A stretch of DNA of 64,000 nt from contig JAEDIW010000002.1 of the NCBI GenBank assembly GCA_016296655.1, positions 29,060 to 93,059 on the forward strand. Direction: 5' to 3'. Below the pieces are notes generated by a model, which was not told the origin of the DNA, did no database searches, and saw only the letters and a program-made list of their open reading frames with translations. Position 1 is the stretch's first letter. Every line of letters begins with the position of its first letter. The DNA is from Treponema sp. GTDB taxonomy: Bacteria; Spirochaetota; Spirochaetia; Treponematales; Treponemataceae. The position numbers and the translations under genes were made by a program. Positions 51,449 through 61,686 of this stretch are shown here, piece by piece.

Positions 51449-52852
51449 TCATGCATTAAACACTCTGGTTCCAGCAATAAAAGTTGCATGCACTTTTCCG
51501 AAAAGTTTTTTGCCTTCAAATGGAGTTGCCTTTCCCTTACTGTAAAACTCTTTTCCGCATACAGTCCATTCTTCGTCTGGATTTACGAGAACAAAATCAG
51601 CATCATAACCGACAGAAAGGCGGCCTTTTTCAAACTTTAAAAGCCGTGCAGCCTGAGCACTCATCAATTTTGAAAGCTCACATTCAGAAAACCCATTCTG
51701 TTTTACTAGCACAGTATTGCAGACCGCATAAGAAACTTCTATTCCGCTAAAACCAGGAGCGCCTTTTGCCTTATCCTGCAAAGTATGCGGAGCATGATCT
51801 GTAGAAATTACATCAGCCGTACCATCTTTAAGAGCCTCTATCAAAGCAAGTCTGTCCTCTTCGCTTCTGAGAGGTGGATTTACCAAAGCCCTCAGTTCAG
51901 GGGAAAAAGTTCCGCAAAGAGCCAGATGATGTGGTGTAATCTCACATGAAACTTTATATTTCCCATGAGTTCGTTTTTTTGCACGTCTAATTGCATCAAT
52001 GCTGTTTTTTGTGCTCACATGCGCAATATGAACATGACACTTTGCAATTTCTGCAAGCAGGAGATTTCGTTCTGTATATGAATCTTCTGCAACGGCAAGA
52101 ATCCTGTTAGCCTCTGAAAGCATTGAATCAATTTTCGAATTTTCTTCAGCAGGAATTTTCCTATCCTCTGCATCAACACCCCATGAAGGTATGGAAAATT
52201 CTTCCATTTTCTGCAAGGCAACCGTCCTGAATTTTCTTGCAAGAGGAACCAGAGTAGGATCTTCACTATGGCAACTGACAATAATGTCTTTTTTAGCAGC
52301 TTTTTTCATAGCTGCAAGCATTACTCCAGAATCAAGAACATCCCTTCCATCTTCTGTTATTACAGGTGTAATTTCCCTTGACGCATTTTCTATATTTTCC
52401 ACAGTTTTGCCATCAAAAGCATCTGTAATGCTTATTGCCTGAAACATATTTACAAGGTTCAATTCCTTTGCTTTCTCTTCAATGGTTCTGGCAATTTCTG
52501 GCGATGAAACAACAGGATTTGTATTTGGCATGGATATCAGTGTTCCAACACCACCTGCTGCTGCAGCCATCAGTCCGCTTTTCAAATCTTCCTTTTCAGT
52601 CTGACCGGGATAGCGTAAATGAACATGCATATCTATAAATGCCGGCATAAGATGCAAACCATTTCCATCATAAAAGTCAGTTTCTTCAATTGAAAATGAT
52701 TTTTCTGCAAGTTCCAGCAGCATCTTGCCCTTTGTAGGAAATTCTCCTTTGAAAATTTCTTTGATTTTTCCATTTTCAATATAAACTGCACCATTAAAAT
52801 CTAGTTCTTCATCAACAAGATGTACATTAAAGATTACAAGATTGCTACTCAT
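51449..52852 (-). CDS. pyrC: Dihydroorotase PyrC (class I)
   Basis: Third step of pyrimidine synthesis: cyclises carbamoyl aspartate to dihydroorotate. The 467-residue amidohydrolase carries DMHVHLRYPGQTEKED (metal-binding His pair), ITEDGRD for the Asp-loop, SCHSEDP, HIAHVSTKNSID and STDHAPHTLQDKAKG, all class I motifs. The carboxylated Lys seen in class II enzymes is replaced by Asp in this class. It overlaps the pyrI stop by 8 bases and is the last gene of the pyrB-pyrI-pyrC operon. Confidence 0.95.
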   Translation of the reverse strand: MSSNLVIFNVHLVDEELDFNGAVYIENGKIKEIFKGEFPTKGKMLLELAEKSFSIEETDFYDGNGLHLMPAFIDMHVHLRYPGQTEKEDLKSGLMAAAAGGVGTLISMPNTNPVVSSPEIARTIEEKAKELNLVNMFQAISITDAFDGKTVENIENASREITPVITEDGRDVLDSGVMLAAMKKAAKKDIIVSCHSEDPTLVPLARKFRTVALQKMEEFSIPSWGVDAEDRKIPAEENSKIDSMLSEANRILAVAEDSYTERNLLLAEIAKCHVHIAHVSTKNSIDAIRRAKKRTHGKYKVSCEITPHHLALCGTFSPELRALVNPPLRSEEDRLALIEALKDGTADVISTDHAPHTLQDKAKGAPGFSGIEVSYAVCNTVLVKQNGFSECELSKLMSAQAARLLKFEKGRLSVGYDADFVLVNPDEEWTVCGKEFYSKGKATPFEGKKLFGKVHATFIAGTRVFNA

Positions 52853-53306
52853 TGCTGTTTCGTTCCATTAATTCTGTAATATTTCCTGCCTTATATAGAG
52901 AATCACAATACTGACAACGGTAAATTGATTCTCCCTTTTCAACCAGACGGAAAATTTGGGGAACATAATGTTCTGTTGTCGTGATGCATCGAGGATTCTT
53001 GCATTTTACTACATTTTCAACTTTATCTGGCAATTCCATTGTAATTTTTCTGATTATCTTTTCATCCTTGATAACATTTACTGTGATATTTGTATCAATA
53101 AATCCAAGAACTGAAAAATCAATATTAATAATGTTGTCTATTTTTATTATGTCCTTTCTGCTGTTTTTTTTGGAAGGAACATTCATTATTAATGCTGAAC
53201 TGAATTTTGCCTTATCCAAACCAAGCCATTGAAAAATTTTAGGACCATAACCAGCACAAATATGATCAATTACCAGACCGTTTTTTATTGTATCAACATT
53301 TAACAT
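52845..53306 (-). CDS. pyrI: Aspartate carbamoyltransferase regulatory chain PyrI
   Basis: The 153-residue regulatory subunit binds CTP/ATP through its N-terminal domain (GLVIDHICAGYG, FSALIMNVPSKK, KDIIKI) and zinc through four Cys in CKNPRC and CQYC in the C-terminal domain, by which it contacts PyrB. Its presence means ATCase here is probably allosterically controlled by nucleotides. In many bacteria and archaea PyrI is separate as here. GGAGAG before the ATG; 63 bases after pyrB. Confidence 0.93.
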   Translation of the reverse strand: MLNVDTIKNGLVIDHICAGYGPKIFQWLGLDKAKFSSALIMNVPSKKNSRKDIIKIDNIINIDFSVLGFIDTNITVNVIKDEKIIRKITMELPDKVENVVKCKNPRCITTTEHYVPQIFRLVEKGESIYRCQYCDSLYKAGNITELMERNSNE

Positions 53307-53369
53307 ATTCTCTCCATTACCTGAAATTATCTGAAGCGTTCAAATCTTTTAAATACAAAGATTTCCTTA

Positions 53370-54293
53370 TCACAGGCATCCTGTAAGTTTTGCAATAAGA
53401 GCCATGCGTGCATACATTCCATATTTTACCTGTTTGAAATATGCAGCTCGTGGATCATTGTCAACTTCAGGAGCAATTTCATTAACTCTTGGAAGCGGAT
53501 GCAGAACAATCATGTCTTTTCTTGCCATCTTCATTTTTTCGTTATCAAGAATGTAACTGTCTTTCAAGCGTATATAATCCTGCTCATTGAAAAAACGCTC
53601 TTTCTGAACACGCGTCATATACAAAATATCAATATCTGCTATAGCTTCTTCAAGTCGTTCACAAACTCTGTACTCAATATTTGATTTTTCAAGGATATTT
53701 TTTACAATATATTCTGGCATCTGGAGTTCCTGAGGACTGATGAAGACAAACTTATTGTGCGGATAGCGGCTCAATGCCTGTACCAACGAATGAACAGTCC
53801 GTCCAAACATCAGGTCACCGCAAAGTCCTATTACATGATTTTCAAGACCCCCTGAAAGCTGTCGGATTGTCAGTAAGTCAGTAAGCGTTTGAGTTGGATG
53901 AAAATGCCCACCATCGCCTGCATTAATAATCGGACAGTAAGAATACTGACTTGCCAGAAAAGCAGCACCTTCCTTTGGATTACGCATAGCAATTATATCT
54001 GCATAAGACGAAACTACCCGAATTGTATCAGCCAAAGTTTCGCCCTTTGTAGTGGACGTTGAAGAAGCATCTGCAAAACCCTCAACAGAACCTCCAAGTC
54101 GTAGCATGGCCGCCTCAAAAGACAATCTTGTTCTTGTACTAGGTTCAAAAAAAAGAGCCGCGAGAATTTTCCCGCGGCACACATCCTGAAAAGAAACTGG
54201 GTCAACAATAATCTGTTCAGCCAAAGAACAAATTTCATTGATTTCAGTAACAGATAAATCGTTAGGTTCAATTAAATGACGACCTGTCAGCAT
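53370..54293 (-). CDS. pyrB: Aspartate carbamoyltransferase catalytic chain PyrB
   Basis: Second step of pyrimidine synthesis: joins carbamoyl phosphate and aspartate. The 307-residue product has [20 protein letters not shown] with the S-T-R-T-R carbamoyl phosphate site, [29 protein letters not shown] and MVLHPLPR-type [10 protein letters not shown]. First gene of pyrB-pyrI-pyrC. GGGAGG precedes the ATG. No pyrimidine attenuator is obvious upstream. Confidence 0.97.
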   Translation of the reverse strand: MLTGRHLIEPNDLSVTEINEICSLAEQIIVDPVSFQDVCRGKILAALFFEPSTRTRLSFEAAMLRLGGSVEGFADASSTSTTKGETLADTIRVVSSYADIIAMRNPKEGAAFLASQYSYCPIINAGDGGHFHPTQTLTDLLTIRQLSGGLENHVIGLCGDLMFGRTVHSLVQALSRYPHNKFVFISPQELQMPEYIVKNILEKSNIEYRVCERLEEAIADIDILYMTRVQKERFFNEQDYIRLKDSYILDNEKMKMARKDMIVLHPLPRVNEIAPEVDNDPRAAYFKQVKYGMYARMALIAKLTGCL

Positions 54294-54415
54294 TTAGCCT
54301 CCCATAAAAATCAAAGCAACTTAAAAAGTTTTTTTATATCAGCGGCAATATACAACAGAATTTGTTTTTTTTCTAGTATCTGTCTTATTCAAACCCTCAT
54401 TTTTATGCCGCAGAA

Positions 54416-54453
54416 GAAAAAGCTGATTAATTTTTCTGAATAACCAGCTTTTC
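54416..54453 (-). terminator. Intrinsic terminator after fabV
   Basis: Minus strand: AAAAGCTGGTTA pairs with TAATCAGCTTTT around a short loop, with a T-rich end. Also lies upstream of pyrB, separating the two units. Confidence 0.7.
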
Positions 54454-54476
54454 TTCCAAATTACAGATTATCAAAA

Positions 54477-55706
<1,230 letters not shown>

Positions 55707-55769
55707 AACAAACTCCCATAAATTATAGTTAGTTCAAAAAAACTGTATGCATCAAGACAAAATCTATTA

Positions 55770-55784
55770 TGACATATTTTGTCA
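55770..55784. promoter_or_regulatory. TGACA-N5-TGTCA operator upstream of fabV
   Basis: TGACATATTTTGTCA, about 65 bases upstream of the fabV ATG and about 45 bases upstream of a TATAAT box (55722-55727). It matches the tetR-side operator at 57084-57098 in 14 of 15 positions. Confidence 0.6.
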
Positions 55785-55852
55785 AAATGTAAAAGACAAA
55801 TCATAAACTGCAACTAAAAAAACTTAAATTTCATATTTTACAGCTTGCATTT

Positions 55853-56377
55853 TTATAGTTTACCACCCGCAAGAGAAGCAGATGTCTGTCTTTCTGCACA
55901 AAAATCCGCCAGTCCCATGCATCCTGCAAGAATATCGTCAAAAGTTTCATCAAAGTTGCCAGTATACCACGGATCTGCAATTTCCTTTATTTTACCACAT
56001 CTGGAACTTACACCGCCGCTATAATCAGCTGGAGCAAACTCCAGCAGCAGATGAATTTTATGTTCTTCATCACCGCCAAGAATTCGGTTCAAATGATAAA
56101 GATTTTCATAATCCATGGCTATAATCAATTCAGAATCTGCATAGTCTGACAAAGTTATTTGCCTTGCCTGCCGCCGTTCGCATTTTATTCCAACCTGAGC
56201 CAGCTTACGCCTTGTTCCAGGGTGAACATCATTACCAATTTCTTCAGTACTTACAGCACATGAACTTACAGAAAAGTCCGTAATTCCGCGCTGTTCCAGA
56301 AGATGCCTAAAAACAAATTCAGCCATAGGCGAACGGCAGATATTTCCATGACAGACAAAAAGAATTTTCTTTTTCAT
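55853..56377 (-). CDS. Low-molecular-weight protein-tyrosine phosphatase
   Basis: A small phosphatase (about 174 residues from the ATG at 56377). The P-loop FVCHGNICRSPMAEF has the C-x5-R-S active site, and ADPWYTGN supplies the general-acid Asp. Members dephosphorylate tyrosine on proteins or act on arsenate or small molecules. The ATG at 56377 has AAGG nearby and gives the normal family N terminus (MKKKILFVCHG); an earlier ATG at 56404 overlaps the tetR stop (ATGA) and would allow coupling. Probably co-transcribed with tetR. Confidence 0.88.
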   Translation of the reverse strand: MKKKILFVCHGNICRSPMAEFVFRHLLEQRGITDFSVSSCAVSTEEIGNDVHPGTRRKLAQVGIKCERRQARQITLSDYADSELIIAMDYENLYHLNRILGGDEEHKIHLLLEFAPADYSGGVSSRCGKIKEIADPWYTGNFDETFDDILAGCMGLADFCAERQTSASLAGGKL

Positions 56378-56400
56378 AGCAGAAACCTTCACATCATCAC

Positions 56401-57012
56401 TCATTTTTTTTCAGAAATAACAAGACTGTCTACTGTAAGTTTCAATATTTCTCGTGTTTCAGGCAAACTGTCCTGATTCAGTACGGCCAGCTTAAAAATT
56501 GCAGATTCAACAATGCTGTAAAAAAGTTCGTTTATTTCTTTCACATTGATTTTTTTGAATTCACCGCAATTTATACCGCGAATCAGAACCTTGCTCAAAA
56601 GATGCCTCAAATGAATGACACGGCGACGGACTTTTTCAGCAGGATCTGCACCAGATTTTTTCAACTGAAGCAGATAATCCAAAATAACCCCAAACAGTTT
56701 TTTATTTTTTTCACAGCAATCCATTACTGACATAAGGATTTTATACAAAGTCTGCGAGGGTTTTGCAGAATTATTGTCTGTATCTGTAATAGAAACCAAT
56801 TCTTCCTGCAAACCAGCCATCAGCTGTTTAATGCTCCACAAAAAAATTTCACGCTTGTTCTTGAAGTAAATGTAAAGGGTAGTTCGGGTTATTCCGCATC
56901 TATCTGCAATTTTTTGAAAAGTAACGTCCTCATAACCTTCTTCAATAAAAACATCCAGAGATTTTTCAAGAATTTCATGCTTACGCTTGTCATGTTCAAC
57001 AACAATAGCCAT
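56401..57012 (-). CDS. TetR-family regulator, probable fabV regulator
   Basis: A 203-residue TetR protein with helix-turn-helix VTFQKIADRCGITRTTLYIYFKN (about residues 31-53) and a helical ligand domain. The ATG at 57012 follows GGGAGAAAAA; in-frame starts upstream (a TTG at 57036 and ATG at 57024) lack ribosome sites. A palindrome overlapping its own -35 recurs upstream of fabV, so it probably regulates both; the ligand might be an acyl-CoA or acyl-ACP, which is inference. Confidence 0.88.
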   Translation of the reverse strand: MAIVVEHDKRKHEILEKSLDVFIEEGYEDVTFQKIADRCGITRTTLYIYFKNKREIFLWSIKQLMAGLQEELVSITDTDNNSAKPSQTLYKILMSVMDCCEKNKKLFGVILDYLLQLKKSGADPAEKVRRRVIHLRHLLSKVLIRGINCGEFKKINVKEINELFYSIVESAIFKLAVLNQDSLPETREILKLTVDSLVISEKK

Positions 57013-57052
57013 TTTTTCTCCCATTGAATCAAACAATTTGTAATGTTTCTAC

Positions 57053-57098
57053 ATTTTACTGAGTCAAGCGCATTATGTCAAACTGACAAATTTTGTCA
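57053..57098 (-). promoter_or_regulatory. tetR promoter with overlapping operator
   Basis: Minus strand: -35 TTGACA (57076-57081), 17-base spacer, -10 TAAAAT (57053-57058). TGACAAATTTTGTCA (57084-57098) abuts it, and TGTCA-AAC-TGACA (57076-57088) overlaps the -35, so binding should block transcription. Confidence 0.65.
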
Positions 57099-57163
57099 AA
57101 CTGTAAAAAGGCAAACAGAATGAAATTTAACAAATATTATCCCTCTCAAAACCACCCATAAAC

Positions 57164-58489
57164 TTAAAAATCAAATTTATAGCCGCCATGAGCTTTCCAT
57201 GCACTGCGCCCTTTTTCAGACGAATCATTTCCTTCAAATTTACCATGATTTCCGGATTTTTTTCCAGAATTTTTCATTCTGGCAGGTCGTCTTTCAAAAT
57301 TTTTCTTTTGCGCTGACCTTCCATTTGCAGAAACTTTTGAATAGATATAAAAACAAGTTTCCAGATTTCCTGCCTTCAAGCTTTTCATCAAGGCTGCATA
57401 ATGTCCAATACATTCCTGAAATCTTCGGTGCGAAGTTATTACGCCAATTTCCCAGCCTTTAAAATCTTCAAAAAGGCAGGCCATTTTTTTATAAAGCTCT
57501 TCAGCCTGTTCTTCATCGCCAAGACGTTCTCCATAAGGAGGATTACAAATCAAAATTCCTTCAGGATAAGGTGCTTGCAAATCTGCAAAATCAGCCTGTG
57601 TAAAATCGGGGCGAATAACATGAGCATCGCTTCCAATCATCTGCAAAGCCCTGCCAGCCATAACACAGGCATGTTCCGCATTCTTCTGGGAGCGGGCAAC
57701 AGCTGCCGGATCAATATCACTGCCTGTAATACGAACTTCAACATCTGTACGGATTTTTGCAGCTTCTTCTTTTCTAAGCTCAAGAGCACGGTTTCTGTCA
57801 AAAAAAGCAAGTTTTTCCATTGCAAATCCACGACCAAGCCCAGGTGCAACATTGTAGGCATATAAGGCAGCTTCAATCGGCAAAGTTCCAGAACCACAAA
57901 AAGCATCATGCAAAGGCATTTTACGCCGCCACATCATCATTTGCAAAAGGACAGCCGCTATAGTTTCACGCAAGGGAGCAAGTCCGCCATCAGTTCTGTA
58001 ACCACGTTTATGCAACGGCTCTCCAGACAAATCCAGTAAAACCAATGCCTGATTTTCGTCCAGATATACGCGTACATTTGCCTCATCACCCGACTCAGGC
58101 AAAGAATTAATGTGCCAGACATCTCCCAGCTTTTTATAAATAGCCTTTTGAACCATCCCCTGAATTGAATGTTCTGAATTTAATTTACTTTTATAAATTC
58201 TAACCTTATCAACAGTAACCTTTGTATCCTTTTTAAAAAAATCCTGCCAGTTTACTGCATAAACACCGTCAAAAAGTTCATCAAAATCTTCTGCTTTATA
58301 CGAAGCAACTTGAAGAAAAACACGATCAGCAGTCCTCAAACACAAATTTGCACGGAACAAAGCATCTTCATCGCCAAAAAAATAAACCCTGCCAGGAGCG
58401 TTCCCAGCAAGTCTGTAACCCAAATGCTTGATTTCATTACCTAAAACATGTTCTGCCCCAACGGCACAAAGTGCTACAAGTGTATTCAT
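57164..58489 (-). CDS. THUMP-domain 23S rRNA guanine-N2 methyltransferase (RlmL N-terminal type)
   Basis: A 441-residue enzyme. The N-terminal ferredoxin-like and THUMP domains (LVALCAVGAEHVLGNEIKHLGY; HSIQGMVQKAIYKKLGD) bind RNA; the methyltransferase domain has LHDAFCGSGTLPIEAALYA (SAM loop) and ICNPPYGERLGDEEQAE (catalytic N-P-P-Y). This matches the m2G2445-forming half of RlmL. The last 45 residues are a Lys/Gly/Ser-rich tail that probably adds nonspecific RNA contact. No ribosome site is apparent. Confidence 0.9.
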   Translation of the reverse strand: MNTLVALCAVGAEHVLGNEIKHLGYRLAGNAPGRVYFFGDEDALFRANLCLRTADRVFLQVASYKAEDFDELFDGVYAVNWQDFFKKDTKVTVDKVRIYKSKLNSEHSIQGMVQKAIYKKLGDVWHINSLPESGDEANVRVYLDENQALVLLDLSGEPLHKRGYRTDGGLAPLRETIAAVLLQMMMWRRKMPLHDAFCGSGTLPIEAALYAYNVAPGLGRGFAMEKLAFFDRNRALELRKEEAAKIRTDVEVRITGSDIDPAAVARSQKNAEHACVMAGRALQMIGSDAHVIRPDFTQADFADLQAPYPEGILICNPPYGERLGDEEQAEELYKKMACLFEDFKGWEIGVITSHRRFQECIGHYAALMKSLKAGNLETCFYIYSKVSANGRSAQKKNFERRPARMKNSGKKSGNHGKFEGNDSSEKGRSAWKAHGGYKFDF

Positions 58490-58589
58490 AGTAAGAAAAT
58501 AACATTTTTACATTTTATGTTCAATCATAAAAACTTATGGCGCAGACTCTTTCGGCTACAGGTGTTCCAGGCTTCGCTTTTCGCTCAGT

Positions 58590-58665
58590 GGGGCTGTCTA
58601 ATAAGTTCTGCCATGCTTAATTTATTTCGGAATAACAGTATAAACTTTACATTTGAGACAGCCCC
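58590..58665 (+). repeat. Dispersed palindromic element, copy F
   Basis: Perfect 9-bp ends GGGGCTGTC (58590-58598) and GACAGCCCC (58657-58665); inner TAATAAGTTCTG, TTTATTTCGGAATAACA and TATAAACTTTAC match copy B. The cleanest copy in the window. Confidence 0.85.
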
Positions 58666-58719
58666 ACCAAGGCCTTCCATACCTGACACGCACATTTTTA
58701 TTCCCCTTAACAAGCGGGG

Positions 58720-60489
58720 TTACAATGCACAACCTCTGAACTCTTCAATTGAAGCATAACCTTTACGCATCATGAAAGCTTTCAAGCCGTCAATAATATT
58801 CAACATCGCAAATGGATTTATGAAAGTACCACTTCCAACCTCCACAGCAGATGCCCCAGACATAATAAACTCTACAGCATCCTGCCATGTTGCAATTCCG
58901 CCAGAACCAATTACAGGAACCCTTTTGTTTTCCGGCAATTCATTAACAGCCTTTACAACTTCATAGACATTTTTCAAAGCCATTGGCCGTACAGCAGGAC
59001 CTCCAAGTCCAGCCTTTACATTAGCAAAAACAGGGCGGCCTGATTCAATGTCTATTGCAATTCCTTGAAAAGAATTTGCAATGACAAGAGCATCTGCACC
59101 AGAATCAATGCAGGCAAGCGCAACTTCTGTAAGATTCGCAGCAGCAGGTGTAAGTTTTACAGCAATAGGTTTTGAAGTAACTGAACGAACAGCTTTTACA
59201 GCAGACTGCGCAGTCTGACAGGTAAGCCCCCATGCAGCTCCACCCTTTGTAACATTCGGACAGGAAATATTCAGCTCAATAAGAGGTACAGGTGTTTTAT
59301 CCAGAAGTTTTGCACCTTCGGCATAACTTTCCAATGTAGAACCAGAAAGATTTGCAATGGCAACAGGTCCAAGCTTCAGCATTTCCGGCATTTCATGCTG
59401 AATAAAATGAGGAACACCAGGATTCTGCAAGCCGATTGAATTCATAACACCAGCAGGTGTTTCCCAAATACGTATTCCTTCGTTGCCAGCCCTTGGCTCA
59501 AGAGTAAGACCCTTTGAACAAATTCCCCCAAGCCGGCTTATATCAAAAACAGTTTTATACTCAGTCCCAAAACCAAATGTCCCAGAAGCAGCAATCACAG
59601 GATTGGAAAAATCAATGCCGGCAATATTTACATGTAAATCAGGTTCGCTTTTAAGGCTTTCATGTCGAATTCTGCTTTTATTGTTTTCAAAGCTTAAAAT
59701 CCTACTGTCAAAAACAGGACCATCACTGCAGCATCTCTTGTTTCCCTCAGAAGTTTTTATAGTACAACCAAGACAAACTCCTATACCGCAAGCCATTCTT
59801 GCTTCCATACTCAACCAGCACTGAATTCCAGCCTTTTCGGCAATTTTTTTTACATAATCAAGCATTGGAGCAGGCCCACAGGCATATACAGCTTCATATT
59901 TTTCAGAACGAAGCTTATTTTCATCAATTGCAGCTGGAAGCATACCTTTTATTCCAACACTGCCATCATCTGTAGTGACAGTCAAAAGTTTTGCTCTTAC
60001 ATTCTCCAAACCATACGAACCGCTTTTAAAACTTGCAAAAAAATCATAGCTTTCAGGTTCAAGTTTTTCTGCAAAACCAGCAACTGGTGCAACACCAATT
60101 CCGCCGCCAATAATGCAAACTTTTTTGTCTTTTTCAGGCATAGGAAAAACATTTCCAAGAGGGCCAAGCATCTGCACTGAGTCTTCTGAACAGATACTGC
60201 AAAGTTCCTGGGTTCCGCTGCCTTTTTTCAATATAAGAAATTCAATGACAGAGTATTCCGGCTTCTTTTCCAAATGAAAAACACTTATCGGTCTGGCAAG
60301 CGGTTTCTGAGACTTTTCAGACTTAAGCATATAAAATTGACCAGGCTCTGGCAAAGATTTGACTTCAGCAGGAATTTTCAGCTGCAAAGAAAAAACAGTT
60401 GAACAGCTGCCTGCCAAAGCCGTGCATTTTATAACCTTTCCAAGAGCAAAAACAGGGTAAGGTTTGCCAGAACAATCTCTCATTTCCAT
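58720..60489 (-). CDS. pyrD: Fused dihydroorotate dehydrogenase: PyrK electron-transfer + PyrD catalytic domain
   Basis: A 589-residue fusion for the fourth pyrimidine step. Residues about 1-275 are PyrK-like: ferredoxin-reductase FAD domain (PLARPISVF), NAD domain (VCIIGGGIGVAP) and [2Fe-2S] Cys in MACGIGVCLGCTIKTSEGNK then CC. Residues about 285-589 are class 1B PyrD: FSNPVIAASGTFGFG, ELNISCPN with the catalytic Cys, AVKLTPAAANLTEV, IGSGGIATWQDAVEFI. Normally the two are separate subunits; here NAD+ reduction and dihydroorotate oxidation are in one chain. Start follows GGAG. 70 bases after pyrF. Confidence 0.94.
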   Translation of the reverse strand: MEMRDCSGKPYPVFALGKVIKCTALAGSCSTVFSLQLKIPAEVKSLPEPGQFYMLKSEKSQKPLARPISVFHLEKKPEYSVIEFLILKKGSGTQELCSICSEDSVQMLGPLGNVFPMPEKDKKVCIIGGGIGVAPVAGFAEKLEPESYDFFASFKSGSYGLENVRAKLLTVTTDDGSVGIKGMLPAAIDENKLRSEKYEAVYACGPAPMLDYVKKIAEKAGIQCWLSMEARMACGIGVCLGCTIKTSEGNKRCCSDGPVFDSRILSFENNKSRIRHESLKSEPDLHVNIAGIDFSNPVIAASGTFGFGTEYKTVFDISRLGGICSKGLTLEPRAGNEGIRIWETPAGVMNSIGLQNPGVPHFIQHEMPEMLKLGPVAIANLSGSTLESYAEGAKLLDKTPVPLIELNISCPNVTKGGAAWGLTCQTAQSAVKAVRSVTSKPIAVKLTPAAANLTEVALACIDSGADALVIANSFQGIAIDIESGRPVFANVKAGLGGPAVRPMALKNVYEVVKAVNELPENKRVPVIGSGGIATWQDAVEFIMSGASAVEVGSGTFINPFAMLNIIDGLKAFMMRKGYASIEEFRGCAL

Positions 60490-60558
60490 TTTTAGTTCTC
60501 CAGATTTGCTAAAGTAAAACAGTATTTATAAAAAGTTTATTCATCAAATAGAAAGAAA

Positions 60559-61488
60559 TCAGTCTAAAAGCGATTTTTTTGCATTAAGTAAATCTTCTTT
60601 GGCACCCAAACAAGCTTTCTCTGCAGACTTTGCAATGTCTGCCAGACATAAAGTTCCAGCTTCCCGGCTTTTCTCGAGTTCAGAATCTTTCTTCCATGCA
60701 CACAAAATTCCTCTTGAAGAATTTACCGTTCCTCCGGCATTAAGCAGCAATGTTGCAGCTATTCTTGCAGCACCACCCTGAGCACCATAGCCAGGAATTA
60801 AAAAGAAAATATCTGGATAGGCGGCCCTTAAAGCCTTTGCATCACTTTCTTCTGTACAGCCGACAACAGCACCGATAGGTGAGCAAGTCTGTTCTGGATA
60901 TGTTTTTTTCCATTCTGAAGACAATCGTTCAAGTTCTGAACCAACTTTTTCAAGAACAAGCTCTCCGGATTTAAGTTCCTGCTGTTCAATATCAACCATG
61001 CCAGGATTAGATGTTCTGAGCAGGACAAATATTCCTTTTGAACCTTTTGACGTAGCACAATATTCTGCAAAAGGACTCAATGTGTCAAACCCCATATAAG
61101 GATTTACTGTAATTATATCAGTTTCAAAATCTCCAGAAAAATGGGCTTTTGCATAGGCTTCGGCAGTTGCTGCAATATCTCCACGCTTTATATCAGAAAT
61201 AACTGGAATTCCAGTTTCCTTGATATAATCAAGCGTTTTCTTATAAACTTCCATACCTGCTAGCCCCATTGCTTCATAATAAGCAATCTGAACCTTAAAG
61301 CAGCATGCACTTTTTGTTCTTTCAACACTTTTAATAATTTCTTTATTATAAGCAAGAACTGCCTGTGCAGGATTATCAAAAACGCTCAAAACTGAAAGTG
61401 GTAAATAAGATGGATCTGTATCAAGTCCAACACAAAGAGGTCCGTTTTTTACGGCCATTTCCTGTAAAATCTGCATATTATGTTTCAT
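60559..61488 (-). CDS. pyrF: Orotidine 5'-phosphate decarboxylase PyrF
   Basis: Final step to UMP. The 309-residue product is the longer (type 2) form of the barrel: LCVGLDTDPSYLP, CFKVQIAYYEAMG, the catalytic VISDIKRGDIAATAEAYA (Asp-Lys-x-x-Asp) and TVNPYMGFDTLSPF. The start is the ATG at 61488; an in-frame TTG lies six bases earlier. A TTCACA-18-TATAAT promoter ends 7 bases before the ATG with no ribosome site, indicating a leaderless mRNA. pyrK-pyrD follows on the same strand. Confidence 0.95.
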   Translation of the reverse strand: MKHNMQILQEMAVKNGPLCVGLDTDPSYLPLSVLSVFDNPAQAVLAYNKEIIKSVERTKSACCFKVQIAYYEAMGLAGMEVYKKTLDYIKETGIPVISDIKRGDIAATAEAYAKAHFSGDFETDIITVNPYMGFDTLSPFAEYCATSKGSKGIFVLLRTSNPGMVDIEQQELKSGELVLEKVGSELERLSSEWKKTYPEQTCSPIGAVVGCTEESDAKALRAAYPDIFFLIPGYGAQGGAARIAATLLLNAGGTVNSSRGILCAWKKDSELEKSREAGTLCLADIAKSAEKACLGAKEDLLNAKKSLLD

Positions 61489-61495
61489 AGCCAAA

Positions 61496-61525
61496 ATTAT
61501 ATACTAAAAAAATGTCTTTTGTGAA
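61496..61525 (-). promoter_or_regulatory. pyrF promoter (leaderless type)
   Basis: Minus strand -35 TTCACA (61520-61525), 18-base spacer, -10 TATAAT (61496-61501); predicted start at about 61489. Confidence 0.6.
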
Positions 61526-61686
61526 TATTGAAATCCCTGTTTCAAAAACACCCCTTCAGCAAATACATCAGCATTGAAAATTAAGCTCTAGAAAAACATA
61601 ATACATTTCTGTACATTTTGTAGCGTATTTTCTGGAAATTCTGTTTTCAAATAACAGAAAGCTTTCTTTCAAAGCTTTAAGCTAAA

